A stretch of DNA of 64,000 bases from Parabacteroides goldsteinii (lineage in GTDB: Bacteria > Bacteroidota > Bacteroidia > Bacteroidales > Tannerellaceae). The stretch is taken from positions 54,579 through 118,578 of the forward strand of contig NZ_JADNBB010000011.1 of NCBI RefSeq assembly GCF_015550595.1, in the 5' to 3' direction. How positions within the stretch are numbered: the first letter of the stretch is position 1; each line of letters starts with the position of its first letter. The translations under genes and the position numbers were made by a program. Of the stretch, positions 42,920 through 51,471 are shown piece after piece. Under the pieces are notes generated by a model that made no database searches, had not been told where the DNA came from, and saw nothing but the letters and a program-made list of their open reading frames with translations.

Positions 42920-44059
42920 ATGATTAATTTCAACGTAATACCATCTCCATGTTATGTGATGGAAGAGAAGCTGCTCCGTAACAACCTGGCTCTTATCAAG
43001 AGCGTAAAGGAACGGGCTGGAGTGAATATAATTCTAGCTTTTAAAGCTTTTGCCCTGTGGAAATCTTTTCCGATCGTCCGCGAATATATACCATATTCGA
43101 CAGCCAGTTCGAAATTTGAAGCTCAGTTGGCTTTCGAGGAAATGGGAAGTCCGGCACATACTTATTCACCGGCTTATACGGAAGCAGATTTTCCTGCTAT
43201 ACTAAAGTACAGTAGTCATATCACATTTAATTCATTATCGCAGTTTGAGCGGTTTTATCCGATGGTGCAAGCAGACGGAAACCGTATCTCATGCGGCTTA
43301 CGTATTAACCCGGAGTATTCGGATGTAGAAACCGATCTGTATAACCCCTGTGCACCCGGTTCGAGGATGGGAATTATTGCCGACCTGTTAGGCGACAAAT
43401 TGCCGGGAGGGGTAGAAGGGTTACATTTTCATACGTTATGTGAGTCTACTTCATTTGATCTGGAGAAAACATTATCGGAAGTCGAGAAACGCTTCGGCCG
43501 TTTTTTACCGCATATCAAATGGTTGAATATGGGAGGCGGACATTTAATGACACGGAAAGGATATGATATCGAACATTTAATATCATTACTTCAATCATTC
43601 AAGGCTAAGTATCCTGATTTGGAATTGATTATGGAGCCGGGAAGCGCTTTCGCATGGCAGACCGGGTTCTTGTTGACCACCGTGGTGGACATCGTAGAAA
43701 ATCATGGGATAAAAACAGCCATTATAGATGCTTCATTTACCTGCCATATGCCGGATTGCCTGGAAATGCCTTATAAGCCGGTTATTCGTAATGCAACCGA
43801 TAAGATGGAAGGAAAGCCGACTTACCGTATTGGGGGAAATAGCTGCCTGAGTGGCGACTATATGGGGGATTGGTCGTTTGACGAACCTCTGAAAGTCGGA
43901 GATAAGATCATTTTTGAAGATATGATTCATTATACCATCGTGAAGACTTCGATGTTTAACGGAATACCGCATCCGTCACTGGCTCTTTGGAGTAAAGACG
44001 ATGAATTGGTACTTTATCGGACGTTCGACTACGAAGACTATAAAGGAAGAAACGGCTGA
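42920..44059 (+). CDS. nspC: Carboxynorspermidine decarboxylase
   Basis: 379 residues, an alanine-racemase-fold PLP enzyme. ILAFKAFALWKSFP contains the PLP lysine; GLHFHTLCES, MGGGHLMTRKGYD and EPGSAFAWQTG form the phosphate and substrate sites; GNSCLSGDYMGDW carries the catalytic cysteine region. It decarboxylates carboxyspermidine or carboxynorspermidine to the triamine in the alternative spermidine pathway used by gut Bacteroidales. The partner carboxyspermidine dehydrogenase is not in this window. Confidence 0.95.
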   Translation: MINFNVIPSPCYVMEEKLLRNNLALIKSVKERAGVNIILAFKAFALWKSFPIVREYIPYSTASSKFEAQLAFEEMGSPAHTYSPAYTEADFPAILKYSSHITFNSLSQFERFYPMVQADGNRISCGLRINPEYSDVETDLYNPCAPGSRMGIIADLLGDKLPGGVEGLHFHTLCESTSFDLEKTLSEVEKRFGRFLPHIKWLNMGGGHLMTRKGYDIEHLISLLQSFKAKYPDLELIMEPGSAFAWQTGFLLTTVVDIVENHGIKTAIIDASFTCHMPDCLEMPYKPVIRNATDKMEGKPTYRIGGNSCLSGDYMGDWSFDEPLKVGDKIIFEDMIHYTIVKTSMFNGIPHPSLALWSKDDELVLYRTFDYEDYKGRNG

Positions 44060-44084
44060 GTTGACAGATGTTTTTAAATAACTT

Positions 44085-44111
44085 TCCACTGTCAACTGTC
44101 CACTGTCAACT
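44085..44111. repeat. Short intergenic direct repeat
   Basis: TCCACTGTCAACT occurs twice (44085-44097 and 44099-44111), with a degenerate inverted copy (GTTGACAG) at 44060. Such fragments are scattered through Bacteroidales intergenic DNA. A near -7 box (TAACTTAG, 44122-44129) that could serve ftsY follows. Confidence 0.6.
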
Positions 44112-44171
44112 AAAAAAGTTGTAACTTAGCAGCCTCATTCTAAGCAGAAATAAATTAAGCGGATTTAATAT

Positions 44172-45125
44172 ATGGGTATTTTTAGCTTTTTCAGTAAAGA
44201 AAAAAAAGAAACTTTAGACAAAGGGTTATCTAAGACAAAAGAAAATGTATTTTCTAAACTTACCAGGGCTATTGCCGGAAAGAGTAAGGTAGATGATGAA
44301 GTATTGGATAACCTGGAAGAGGTACTTATTACTTCCGATGTCGGTGTAGATACTACGTTGAAGATCATCGAACGTATCGAAAAGCGTGTAGCCCGGGATA
44401 AGTACGTCACTACTCAGGAACTCACCACCTTGCTGCGTGACGAGATTGCGACATTACTTACCGAAAACAACACGGAAGATGCTGAAAGCTTTATTGTCCC
44501 GGAAGATAAGAAGCCCTATGTTATCATGGTTGTCGGTGTGAACGGAGTAGGTAAAACAACTACAATCGGTAAACTGGCATATCAATTCAAGAAAGCCGGT
44601 AAAACTGTTTACCTGGGTGCTGCCGATACATTCCGTGCAGCCGCAGTTGAACAGTTGGTGATCTGGAGTGAACGTGTAGGTGTTCCTATTGTAAAGCAGA
44701 AAATGGGTTCCGATCCGGCTTCTGTGGCATTCGACACACTTAGTTCTGCCAAAGCAAATGATGCCGACGTTGTAATTATCGATACAGCCGGTCGTTTGCA
44801 TAATAAAATAAACCTGATGAATGAACTTACCAAGATAAAGAACGTGATGAAAAAGGTTATTCCTGATGCTCCTCACGAAGTTTTGCTGGTATTGGACGGT
44901 TCAACAGGACAGAATGCCTTTGAACAAGCTAAACAATTTACTGCAGCTACCGAAGTGAATGCATTGGCTGTCACTAAATTGGATGGAACAGCTAAAGGTG
45001 GTGTCGTGATCGGTATTTCCGACCACTTCCGTATTCCGGTAAAATATATCGGTTTGGGTGAAGGCATTGAAGATTTGCAGGTTTTTAACAAGAAGGAATT
45101 TGTAAATTCATTATTTGGAGAATAA
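44172..45125 (+). CDS. ftsY: Signal recognition particle receptor FtsY
   Basis: 317 residues, an SRP GTPase: helical N domain, G1 GVNGVGKTTTIGKLA, DTFRAAAVEQL insertion-box region, DTAGR G3, TKLDGTAKGG G4 and the closing GLGEGIEDLQVF. The acidic A domain of E. coli FtsY is absent; only a short lysine-rich amphipathic N-terminus is present, as in many Bacteroidetes and Gram-positives. It docks SRP-ribosome complexes at the membrane. It lies directly upstream of rimO with an inverted-repeat element between them. Confidence 0.96.
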   Translation: MGIFSFFSKEKKETLDKGLSKTKENVFSKLTRAIAGKSKVDDEVLDNLEEVLITSDVGVDTTLKIIERIEKRVARDKYVTTQELTTLLRDEIATLLTENNTEDAESFIVPEDKKPYVIMVVGVNGVGKTTTIGKLAYQFKKAGKTVYLGAADTFRAAAVEQLVIWSERVGVPIVKQKMGSDPASVAFDTLSSAKANDADVVIIDTAGRLHNKINLMNELTKIKNVMKKVIPDAPHEVLLVLDGSTGQNAFEQAKQFTAATEVNALAVTKLDGTAKGGVVIGISDHFRIPVKYIGLGEGIEDLQVFNKKEFVNSLFGE

Positions 45126-45126
45126 T

Positions 45127-45240
45127 ATTTAAGAGTAACTTTTCCCCTCTTGAGAGGGGGCAGGGTGTGTGTGATAATAGTTGTTTGATACTGATTTACA
45201 CACCCCTTCCCCCTCTCAAGAGGGGAATTAGTTACTCTTT
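45127..45240. repeat. Long inverted-repeat element (MITE/REP-like)
   Basis: Two arms of about 40 bp face each other across about 25 bp. Each arm contains AGAGTAAC or its complement, CCCCTCTTGAGAGGGG or the near equivalent, and a GGGTGTGTGT/ACACACCCC end. Each arm is itself palindromic. Related half copies are at 63488-63535 and in the menC-menE linker at 4537-4560. The element lies between ftsY and rimO; the rimO frame is open through part of it, but the ATG at 45257 lies beyond. Confidence 0.8.
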
Positions 45241-45256
45241 GTTCGTAATAGATAAG

Positions 45257-46555
45257 ATGAGAAAAAATAAAGTAGATATTATCACGCTGGGCTGTTCGAA
45301 AAACCTGGTCGACTCGGAGCAGTTGATGCGTCAGTTTGTCGCAAACGGCTATACCGTTGAACATGACCCACATAAGATAAACGGAGAGATCGTTGTAGTG
45401 AATACCTGCGGTTTCATCGGTGATGCCCAGGAAGAATCGATCAATATGATCCTGGAATTGGGTGAAGCTAAGAAGAAAGGAAAGATAGGTCAATTATATG
45501 TGATGGGATGTCTTACCGAGCGTTTCCTGGAAGAAATGAAGCAGGAGTTACCCGAAGTAGACCATTTTTACGGAAAGTTCAACTGGAAGGAACTCATATC
45601 CGATATCGGCAAATCCTATCATCGTGAATTAGCTTCCGACCGTGTGTTGACCACCCCGAAACATTATGCTTTCCTGAAAATTGCAGAAGGATGTAATCGT
45701 ACCTGTTCCTACTGTGCCATTCCTATTAGTACCGGACACTATCAATCCATCCCGATGGAACAGATAGAAGAGGAGGTGCGTCTGCTTGTTGCACAAGGAG
45801 TAAAGGAATTTCAGGTTATTGCCCAGGATCTGACTTATTACGGGTTGGATATATATAAAAGATATGCATTACCCGAACTGGTTGAACGTATTTCGGATAT
45901 TCCCGGAGTAGAATGGATTCGTTTGCATTATGGTTATCCTTCCCATTTCCCTTATGATCTGTTGCGGGTAATGCGTGAGCGTGATAATGTTTGTAAATAT
46001 CTGGATATCGCTTTGCAGCATATCAGCGACAATATGTTACAGAAGATGCGTCGTAATATCACGAAGGAAGAAACATACGCATTGATTGAACGTATCCGGA
46101 AAGAAGTTCCGGGCATCCATCTCCGAACGACATTAATGGTGGGACATCCGGGTGAAACGGAGCAGGACTTCGAGGAATTGGTCGAATTTGTAAAGAAAGT
46201 GCGTTTCGAACGTATGGGTGCTTTTGCTTACAGTCATGAAGAGGGTACTTATTCATTCAAGAATTATACGGATGATATTCCTGATGAAGTTAAACAGGAA
46301 CGTTTAGACTACCTGATGCGGATACAGGAAAGGATCTCTAACGAGATAAATGAGGCCAAAGTAGGCCAAACCTTTAAAATTATAATCGACCGGGAGGAAG
46401 AAGATTGTTATATCGGACGTACCGAATTCGACTCTCCGGAGGTCGATCCGGAAGTTGTTGTTTTTAAACAACTATCGCTAAATCCAGGAGAGTTTTATAA
46501 CGTAAATATCGAAGAATCACAGGCTTTTGACCTTTACGGAAAAGTGTTTCTTTGA
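45257..46555 (+). CDS. rimO: Ribosomal protein S12 methylthiotransferase
   Basis: 432 residues from the ATG at 45257; the frame is open upstream through a repeat element but without RimO-like sequence. N-terminal UPF0004 domain with cluster cysteines C13, C51 and C85, radical-SAM motif CNRTCSYC with C146, C150 and C153, and a C-terminal TRAM domain ending EESQAFDLYGKVF. It adds a methylthio group to an aspartate of ribosomal protein S12. The YCAIP signature and length fit RimO better than MiaB. Confidence 0.96.
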   Translation: MRKNKVDIITLGCSKNLVDSEQLMRQFVANGYTVEHDPHKINGEIVVVNTCGFIGDAQEESINMILELGEAKKKGKIGQLYVMGCLTERFLEEMKQELPEVDHFYGKFNWKELISDIGKSYHRELASDRVLTTPKHYAFLKIAEGCNRTCSYCAIPISTGHYQSIPMEQIEEEVRLLVAQGVKEFQVIAQDLTYYGLDIYKRYALPELVERISDIPGVEWIRLHYGYPSHFPYDLLRVMRERDNVCKYLDIALQHISDNMLQKMRRNITKEETYALIERIRKEVPGIHLRTTLMVGHPGETEQDFEELVEFVKKVRFERMGAFAYSHEEGTYSFKNYTDDIPDEVKQERLDYLMRIQERISNEINEAKVGQTFKIIIDREEEDCYIGRTEFDSPEVDPEVVVFKQLSLNPGEFYNVNIEESQAFDLYGKVFL

Positions 46556-46570
46556 TATAAAAACCATTAA

Positions 46571-46578
46571 TAAGTTTG
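46571..46578 (+). promoter_or_regulatory. -7 box of the HU gene, decides its start
   Basis: TAAGTTTG is a full TAnnTTTG match that overlaps the TTG at 46576. If this promoter is used, that TTG cannot be the start, and the ATG at 46633 with GAGGTAA just upstream is the right one. Confidence 0.5.
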
Positions 46579-46632
46579 TCTGTTTACAAAAAAATAACTA
46601 ATATCGCTGCTGAATCTATTGATGAGGTAAGT

Positions 46633-46923
46633 ATGAAAAACAAGGAGCTAATAACAGAGTTGTCCGCAAAACTGGGGTGGACTGCACAGGAAGTAACCGA
46701 AATGCTGTCTGCTTTTAGCTCTGTGGTTGGTTCGAAACTGGTAGATAATGATGCTATTTATTTGCAAGGATTAGGCTTGTTTGAAATAAAGAAGAAGGCT
46801 GAACGTATCTCTGTCAATCCGGCAAATGGAAAGCGTTATCTGGTACCACCCAAGCTCGTTCCGGTATTTAAACCGGGAGCTACTATCAAATCTAAACTAA
46901 AAGAATTAAGCGACAATGAATAG
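46633..46923 (+). CDS. HU/IHF-family DNA-binding protein
   Basis: 96 residues from the ATG at 46633. The N-terminus MKNKELITELSAKLGWTAQEVTEMLSAF aligns with HU helices 1 and 2. LQGLGLFEIKKKAERISVNPANGKRYLVPPKLVPVFKPG covers the beta arm (with NPANG matching the conserved NPxTG) and the C-terminal helix follows. HU bends DNA without strong sequence preference. It overlaps the next gene by 8 bp, so the HU protein and the membrane HU-LysM-like protein are probably made together. Confidence 0.88.
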   Translation: MKNKELITELSAKLGWTAQEVTEMLSAFSSVVGSKLVDNDAIYLQGLGLFEIKKKAERISVNPANGKRYLVPPKLVPVFKPGATIKSKLKELSDNE

Positions 46924-48166
46924 TCGGCTGACAATACAGGATCTGGCTGCTTTATTAGCGGAACGTACAGGGAAAGACAGAAACAGTGCAGAACAGTTTC
47001 TAAGAGAATTTATTGCAATCGTTTCAAAAGGAGTCTTTACCGATAAGATTGCTAAAGTGAAGGGACTTGGTTCCTTTAAAGTAGTTTTGGTAGAGAAGCG
47101 AGAAAGCATTCATGTGAATACAGGAGAACGCTTTTTGATTCCTGCACATTATAAGTTCTCTTTTCTTCCTGATAAGGAGTTGCGCGAATTAGTAAATAAG
47201 CCATTTTCATTCTTTGAGACGACCGAGTTGAATGAAAACATAGATTTTACAGATCTGGATGTGTCAGCGGAGATAGAAGAGAAAGAAGCCGAAGATGAAT
47301 CGGTAGAGGATATTATCCCGGAAAACATCCTGTCTGTTGAAAAGCCGGAAATACAATCCATCCCGGAAAACACAGATGATAATAAGGAAGAAATAGCTGA
47401 ATCACCGGAAGCTCCGGAGTCGCCAGAAGAAGAAATTCAGTCAGAAGACATTTCGGATACCGAATCGGAGCCACCATTCGAAAACGAATCTTCGCCATCT
47501 GAAGTAGTAGAGCCTACCGGAGAAGAATCGGTTGAGGAATCAATAGAAGAGTCAACAGAGGAAGTGAAAGAAGAAAGCAGGCCAATTCCTTTGGCAAAAG
47601 ATTTTCCTGATACCGATTATCAGTTTGACGATGAAGAACCGTCTGCTTCACCTTGGATAAAAGGATTGGTGGCAGTTGGTATTATTGCCATTATTGTAGC
47701 CGGTAGTACACTGCTGTATCTTAACCGGAGTTTTTTCCTAGGGCCTGAAATACCGACGAAAGCGTTAACCGGTAGATCTTTACCTGACCAGGCAGTTGCT
47801 TCGGTCGATACGCTTCTGGAACCGGAACTTAATACAGGAATCGAGGAAGACAAAGATACTATCACAGCCGAATTACCAGCAATAGCTCCCGAAGTACCGG
47901 TAGAAACACCGGAAGTATTGGCGAAAGTAAAAATAGAAACAGGTAGCCGTTTAACCCTGATCTCCCTCGAATATTACGGTAGTAAAATATTCTGGGTCTA
48001 TCTGTATGACTACAATAAAGCCGCCATAAAAGACCCTAATAACATACCGGTCGGTACTGAAATCCTGGTACCAGCTCCGAGACTGTATGGCATCGATAAA
48101 CATAGTCGTGCTTCAATAGACAAAGCCGCAGCACGCCAGACGGAAATACTGGCTGGAAATTTGTAA
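46916..48166 (+). CDS. Membrane-spanning HU-domain protein with LysM-like C-terminus
   Basis: 416 residues. Residues 1-95 form an HU-like domain (helices, GLGSFKVVLVEKRESIHVNTGERFLIPAHYKFSF). Residues about 100-245 are a very acidic, disordered linker rich in E, S and P. One membrane helix spans about 248-268 (GLVAVGIIAIIVAGSTLLYL). A proline- and glutamate-rich stalk leads to a LysM-like module at about 336-388 (VKIETGSRLTLISLEYYGSKIFWVYLYDYNKAAIKDPNNIPVGTEILVP). The order predicts the HU domain in the cytoplasm and the LysM-like domain in the periplasm. A link between nucleoid and cell wall is an inference. Confidence 0.85.
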   Translation: MNSRLTIQDLAALLAERTGKDRNSAEQFLREFIAIVSKGVFTDKIAKVKGLGSFKVVLVEKRESIHVNTGERFLIPAHYKFSFLPDKELRELVNKPFSFFETTELNENIDFTDLDVSAEIEEKEAEDESVEDIIPENILSVEKPEIQSIPENTDDNKEEIAESPEAPESPEEEIQSEDISDTESEPPFENESSPSEVVEPTGEESVEESIEESTEEVKEESRPIPLAKDFPDTDYQFDDEEPSASPWIKGLVAVGIIAIIVAGSTLLYLNRSFFLGPEIPTKALTGRSLPDQAVASVDTLLEPELNTGIEEDKDTITAELPAIAPEVPVETPEVLAKVKIETGSRLTLISLEYYGSKIFWVYLYDYNKAAIKDPNNIPVGTEILVPAPRLYGIDKHSRASIDKAAARQTEILAGNL

Positions 48167-48262
48167 CAAAACTCCATTCTTTTAAGTAAAATAAAACAAA
48201 ATAGTTGTTGTTGGGTTAGTATTATTTAACTGCAAAAGTGAAGAATACGAATTTAACATTTC

Positions 48263-48270
48263 TAATTTTG
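48263..48270 (+). promoter_or_regulatory. -7 box of the moxR-bat operon
   Basis: TAATTTTG, a full TAnnTTTG match 51 bp before the moxR ATG. The preceding 48167-48262 region shows nothing else I can support. Confidence 0.5.
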
Positions 48271-48321
48271 TGCAGCTATAAAAACAAGCAAGAAACAATA
48301 ATAATATAAATAAGAAAATCT

Positions 48322-49317
48322 ATGAGTCAGACAGTAGACATTCGTGAGTTGAACGAGCGAATTGAGAGTAAAAGTTCGTTTGTAAACATGATTACGATGG
48401 GCATGGACCAGGTAATTGTTGGACAAAAGCATTTGGTTGAATCATTAATGATTGGTCTGCTTTCCGACGGGCATATCCTGCTTGAAGGGGTTCCCGGGTT
48501 GGCAAAGACGCTTGCCATTAAAACATTGGCGTCGCTGATCGATGCCAAATACAGTCGTATACAGTTTACCCCGGACTTACTGCCGGCCGATGTGATCGGT
48601 ACAATGATTTACAGTCAGAAAAGCGAAGAATTTCAGGTAAAACAAGGCCCGGTCTTCGCTAATTTTGTGTTGGCGGATGAAATAAACCGTGCTCCGGCTA
48701 AAGTTCAGAGTGCTCTTTTGGAAGCCATGCAGGAACGTCAGGTGACAATCAGTGAAAATACTTATAAATTGCCGGAACCTTTCCTGGTTATGGCCACCCA
48801 GAACCCGATCGAGCAGGAAGGTACTTATCCGCTGCCTGAAGCACAGGTCGACCGTTTCATGTTGAAGGTGATTATCAACTATCCGAAGAAAGAAGAAGAA
48901 AAGTTGATCATCCGTCAGAATATCTCAGGCGTCAAACCGGATATCAAACCGATCCTGACAAAGAATGAAATACTGGAAGCCCGTAAAGTGGTTCGTGAAG
49001 TCTATCTGGACGAAAAGATCGAACGTTATATCGTCGACATCGTGTTTGCAACCCGTTTCCCGCAGGAACATGGATTGGCTAACTTGTCGAACATGATCGC
49101 TTTCGGTGCATCTCCGCGTGCTTCTATCAACCTGGCACTGGCTGCTCGCGCTTATGCATTTATCAAACGCAGAGGCTATGTGATCCCGGAAGACATCCGT
49201 GCCGTATGCCACGACGTGATGCGTCACCGTATCGGTCTGAGCTATGAAGCGGAAGCAAACAACCTGACCTCCGAAGAGGTGATCAGTGAAATCCTTAATA
49301 AGGTAGAAGTACCTTAA
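48322..49317 (+). CDS. moxR: MoxR-type AAA+ ATPase
   Basis: 331 residues. Walker A GVPGLAKT at 56-63, Walker B/ADEINRAP, sensor NPIEQEGTYPLPEAQVDRF and the C-terminal lid helix bundle GLSYEAEANN. MoxR ATPases act as chaperones that mature or activate VWA-domain partners; the following genes encode three VWA-type proteins (DUF58, BatA and BatB). It is the first gene of the Bat operon. Between it and the DUF58 gene lies the six-unit palindrome array. Confidence 0.96.
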   Translation: MSQTVDIRELNERIESKSSFVNMITMGMDQVIVGQKHLVESLMIGLLSDGHILLEGVPGLAKTLAIKTLASLIDAKYSRIQFTPDLLPADVIGTMIYSQKSEEFQVKQGPVFANFVLADEINRAPAKVQSALLEAMQERQVTISENTYKLPEPFLVMATQNPIEQEGTYPLPEAQVDRFMLKVIINYPKKEEEKLIIRQNISGVKPDIKPILTKNEILEARKVVREVYLDEKIERYIVDIVFATRFPQEHGLANLSNMIAFGASPRASINLALAARAYAFIKRRGYVIPEDIRAVCHDVMRHRIGLSYEAEANNLTSEEVISEILNKVEVP

Positions 49318-49336
49318 TGCAAAGGTGGAAAAATAA

Positions 49337-49561
49337 TTGTCAGAGCTTTCTGAAAGCTCCATTTCATGAAAAAAATAATTTCAGCATTCTCTGAAATAGT
49401 TTTTTTGAAAGAAAAACCTTTTCAGAACTTTCTGACAGCTTGTTTTCGGGGAAAAAATCTTTTCAGAAGCTTCTGAAATCATATTTTCTTCAAAAAAAAC
49501 ATTTCAGAAGCTTCTGACGGCTTCAAAAGAACGGATTATCCGTTTCAGAAGTTTCTGACGA
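49337..49561. repeat. Array of six palindromic units at exact 41-bp pitch
   Basis: Six cores of the form TCAG-N6-CTGA begin at 49340, 49381, 49422, 49463, 49504 and 49545: every step is exactly 41 bp (14-bp core plus 27-bp spacer). Units 4 and 5 carry the perfect palindrome TTTCAGAAGCTTCTGA. Spacers are T-rich then A-rich and otherwise dissimilar; some extend the core stem. It lies between moxR and the DUF58 gene, inside what should be one transcript, and no ORF crosses it. Confidence 0.9.
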
Positions 49562-49599
49562 TCCGCCAAATAAGGAATTAATAAAGAATTAAGAGAGCA

Positions 49600-50469
49600 A
49601 TGGAAACAAGTGAACTATTAAAAAAAGTTCGTCGAATTGAGATAAAGACTCGTGGCTTGTCGCGCAATATTTTTGCGGGACAATACCATTCGGCTTTCAA
49701 AGGCCGTGGTATGGCGTTTAGCGAAGTGCGCGAGTATCAATACGGCGACGATATCCGCGATATCGACTGGAACGTGACCGCCCGCTACGTACGCCCTTAT
49801 ATAAAGGTGTTCGAAGAAGAGCGCGAACTGACCGTGATGTTGCTGATCGACGTGTCCGGCAGTAGAGACTTTGGTTCCGTGAACGTAATGAAGAAAGAGG
49901 TTATTACGGAGATTGCAGCTACGCTGGCGTTTTCTGCCATACAGAATAACGATAAGATCGGTGTGGTTTTCTTCTCTGATAAGATCGAGAAATTTATTCC
50001 GCCTCAGAAGGGGAAAAAACATATTCTTTATATCATTCGCGAACTGATCGACTTCCAGCCTCAGGATACGAAGACCGATGTCAGCCAGGTCTTGAAATTT
50101 CTGACTAACGCCATAAAGAAACGTTGTACGACCTTCCTGATATCCGACTTTATCGATAAAGGCGGTTTTAAAGATGCGCTGACAATAGCCAACCGTAAAC
50201 ACGATGTTGTGGCTATTCAGGTGTACGATCGTCGTGAGACAGAACTGCCGTCAGTCGGATTAATGAAAGTGAAGGATGCAGAAACAGGAACAGAACGCTG
50301 GATCGACAGTTCTTCGGCCCGTGTACGCGAGGCTTATAAAGAATGGTGGGATCGCCGCCAGGCTGCCATGAACGATTCGTTCAAGAAATGCCGGGTCGAC
50401 TCCGTTTCTATTCGTACCGAAGATGATTATGTGAAAGCACTGATTGCTCTTTTTGATAAACGTAATTAA
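49600..50469 (+). CDS. DUF58 (VWA-like) protein of the Bat operon
   Basis: 289 residues, cytoplasmic by sequence. The DUF58 signature VREYQYGDDIRDIDWNVTARY is followed by a VWA-like domain with MIDAS motif DVSGS. It is the immediate partner of MoxR in many genomes and is predicted to be acted on by that ATPase. The next gene starts 2 bp after its stop. Confidence 0.93.
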   Translation: METSELLKKVRRIEIKTRGLSRNIFAGQYHSAFKGRGMAFSEVREYQYGDDIRDIDWNVTARYVRPYIKVFEEERELTVMLLIDVSGSRDFGSVNVMKKEVITEIAATLAFSAIQNNDKIGVVFFSDKIEKFIPPQKGKKHILYIIRELIDFQPQDTKTDVSQVLKFLTNAIKKRCTTFLISDFIDKGGFKDALTIANRKHDVVAIQVYDRRETELPSVGLMKVKDAETGTERWIDSSSARVREAYKEWWDRRQAAMNDSFKKCRVDSVSIRTEDDYVKALIALFDKRN

Positions 50470-50471
50470 GC

Positions 50472-51470
50472 ATGCAAAAGAAATTTATAAATAAAAGCTT
50501 TCTGTTCCTTCTCCTGTTTTTGCTGGCAGGAGGGAAGATGTTTGCGCAGCAGACCTTAATCGATGTAAAGGTCGATTCTGCTGCCATTCTGATCGGAGAA
50601 CAGACTGTTTTACATTTGACGGTTACGACAGACAAGGATAAGCCGGTTCAGATCGTGATACCGGGCGACACACTGATGCGTGGGGTAGAGGTGCTCGATG
50701 TTTCGAAGGCCGATTCGTCAGTGATCGAGAACGACCGCCTGTTGATCAAGCAGGATATTCTGGTCACTTCTTTCGACTCTTCACTGTATCTGTTGCCCCC
50801 GTTCAAAGTGATAGACGGAGCAGATACTATTTATTCGAACCAAATTGCGTTGAAAGTGTCGACCATTCCTGTGAATGTAGACAAACCGGAAGAGTTCTAT
50901 GATATAAAAGATATCTGGAAACCGCCTTTCGTGCTGGCAGATTATTATCCGATAATCTACGGCATTTTACTGGCTCTTTTCCTGATCTGTGTGATTGCAT
51001 ACATTATCAAGCGCTTGCGTAACAAACAATCCCTTATTCCGTTTAAGAAACCGGAGCCCAAGCTTCCGCCTCACGAACAGGCTATTAAGGAATTGGATGA
51101 GATCAAACAACAGAAGTTGTGGCAGCAAGGCCGTAATAAAGAGTATTACACATTGATCACGGAAACATTGCGTCGTTATATCGTAGAACGTTTCGATATC
51201 AACGCAATGGAAATGACTTCCGGTGAAATTCTCGATATTATCCGTAAGCAACATGACGCTGATTCCGTATTTGAAAATCTGAAACAAATATTGAATTTGT
51301 CCGATTATGTGAAGTTCGCGAAGATGAACCCGCTGCCGGATGAAAACGACCTGAGTTTGATGAATGCATATCTCTTCATCAACCAGACTAAGATTGAAGA
51401 AGTTGTAACTCCGGAAACAGAGGAGAAAGAGGCAACTGATACTAACGATTCAAATATAACAAAAGAATAA
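50472..51470 (+). CDS. Membrane protein of the Bat operon, DUF4381/BatD-like
   Basis: 332 residues. Signal-like N-terminus (FLFLLLFLLAGGKMFAQ), a periplasmic beta-rich domain to about residue 150 (VDSAAILIGEQTVLHLTVTTDKDKPV) and one membrane helix at about 157-177. A cytoplasmic helical part follows (PPHEQAIKELDEIKQQKLWQQGRNKEYYTLITETLRRYIVERFDINAMEMTSGEIL). The cytoplasmic part resembles the C-terminus of BatD, suggesting an old duplication. It sits between the DUF58 and batA genes with 1-2 bp spacing. Confidence 0.85.
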   Translation: MQKKFINKSFLFLLLFLLAGGKMFAQQTLIDVKVDSAAILIGEQTVLHLTVTTDKDKPVQIVIPGDTLMRGVEVLDVSKADSSVIENDRLLIKQDILVTSFDSSLYLLPPFKVIDGADTIYSNQIALKVSTIPVNVDKPEEFYDIKDIWKPPFVLADYYPIIYGILLALFLICVIAYIIKRLRNKQSLIPFKKPEPKLPPHEQAIKELDEIKQQKLWQQGRNKEYYTLITETLRRYIVERFDINAMEMTSGEILDIIRKQHDADSVFENLKQILNLSDYVKFAKMNPLPDENDLSLMNAYLFINQTKIEEVVTPETEEKEATDTNDSNITKE

Positions 51471-51471
51471 A

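Noticed and set aside
45127..45256. RimO N-terminal extension through the repeat element
   Set aside because: The frame is open because the palindrome happens to lack a stop there; the encoded PLPPLKRG-type sequence is repeat-derived, and RimO homology begins at 45257.
46576..46632. Longer HU protein starting at TTG 46576
   Set aside because: The TTG lies in a full -7 box, HU homology begins at the ATG at 46633, and a GAGGTAA site precedes that ATG.
49337..49561. CRISPR array or tandem duplication
   Set aside because: The cores are only 14 bp and differ in the middle, spacers are not unique protospacer-like sequences, and there is no cas gene. Spacers are too unlike each other for a simple tandem duplication.
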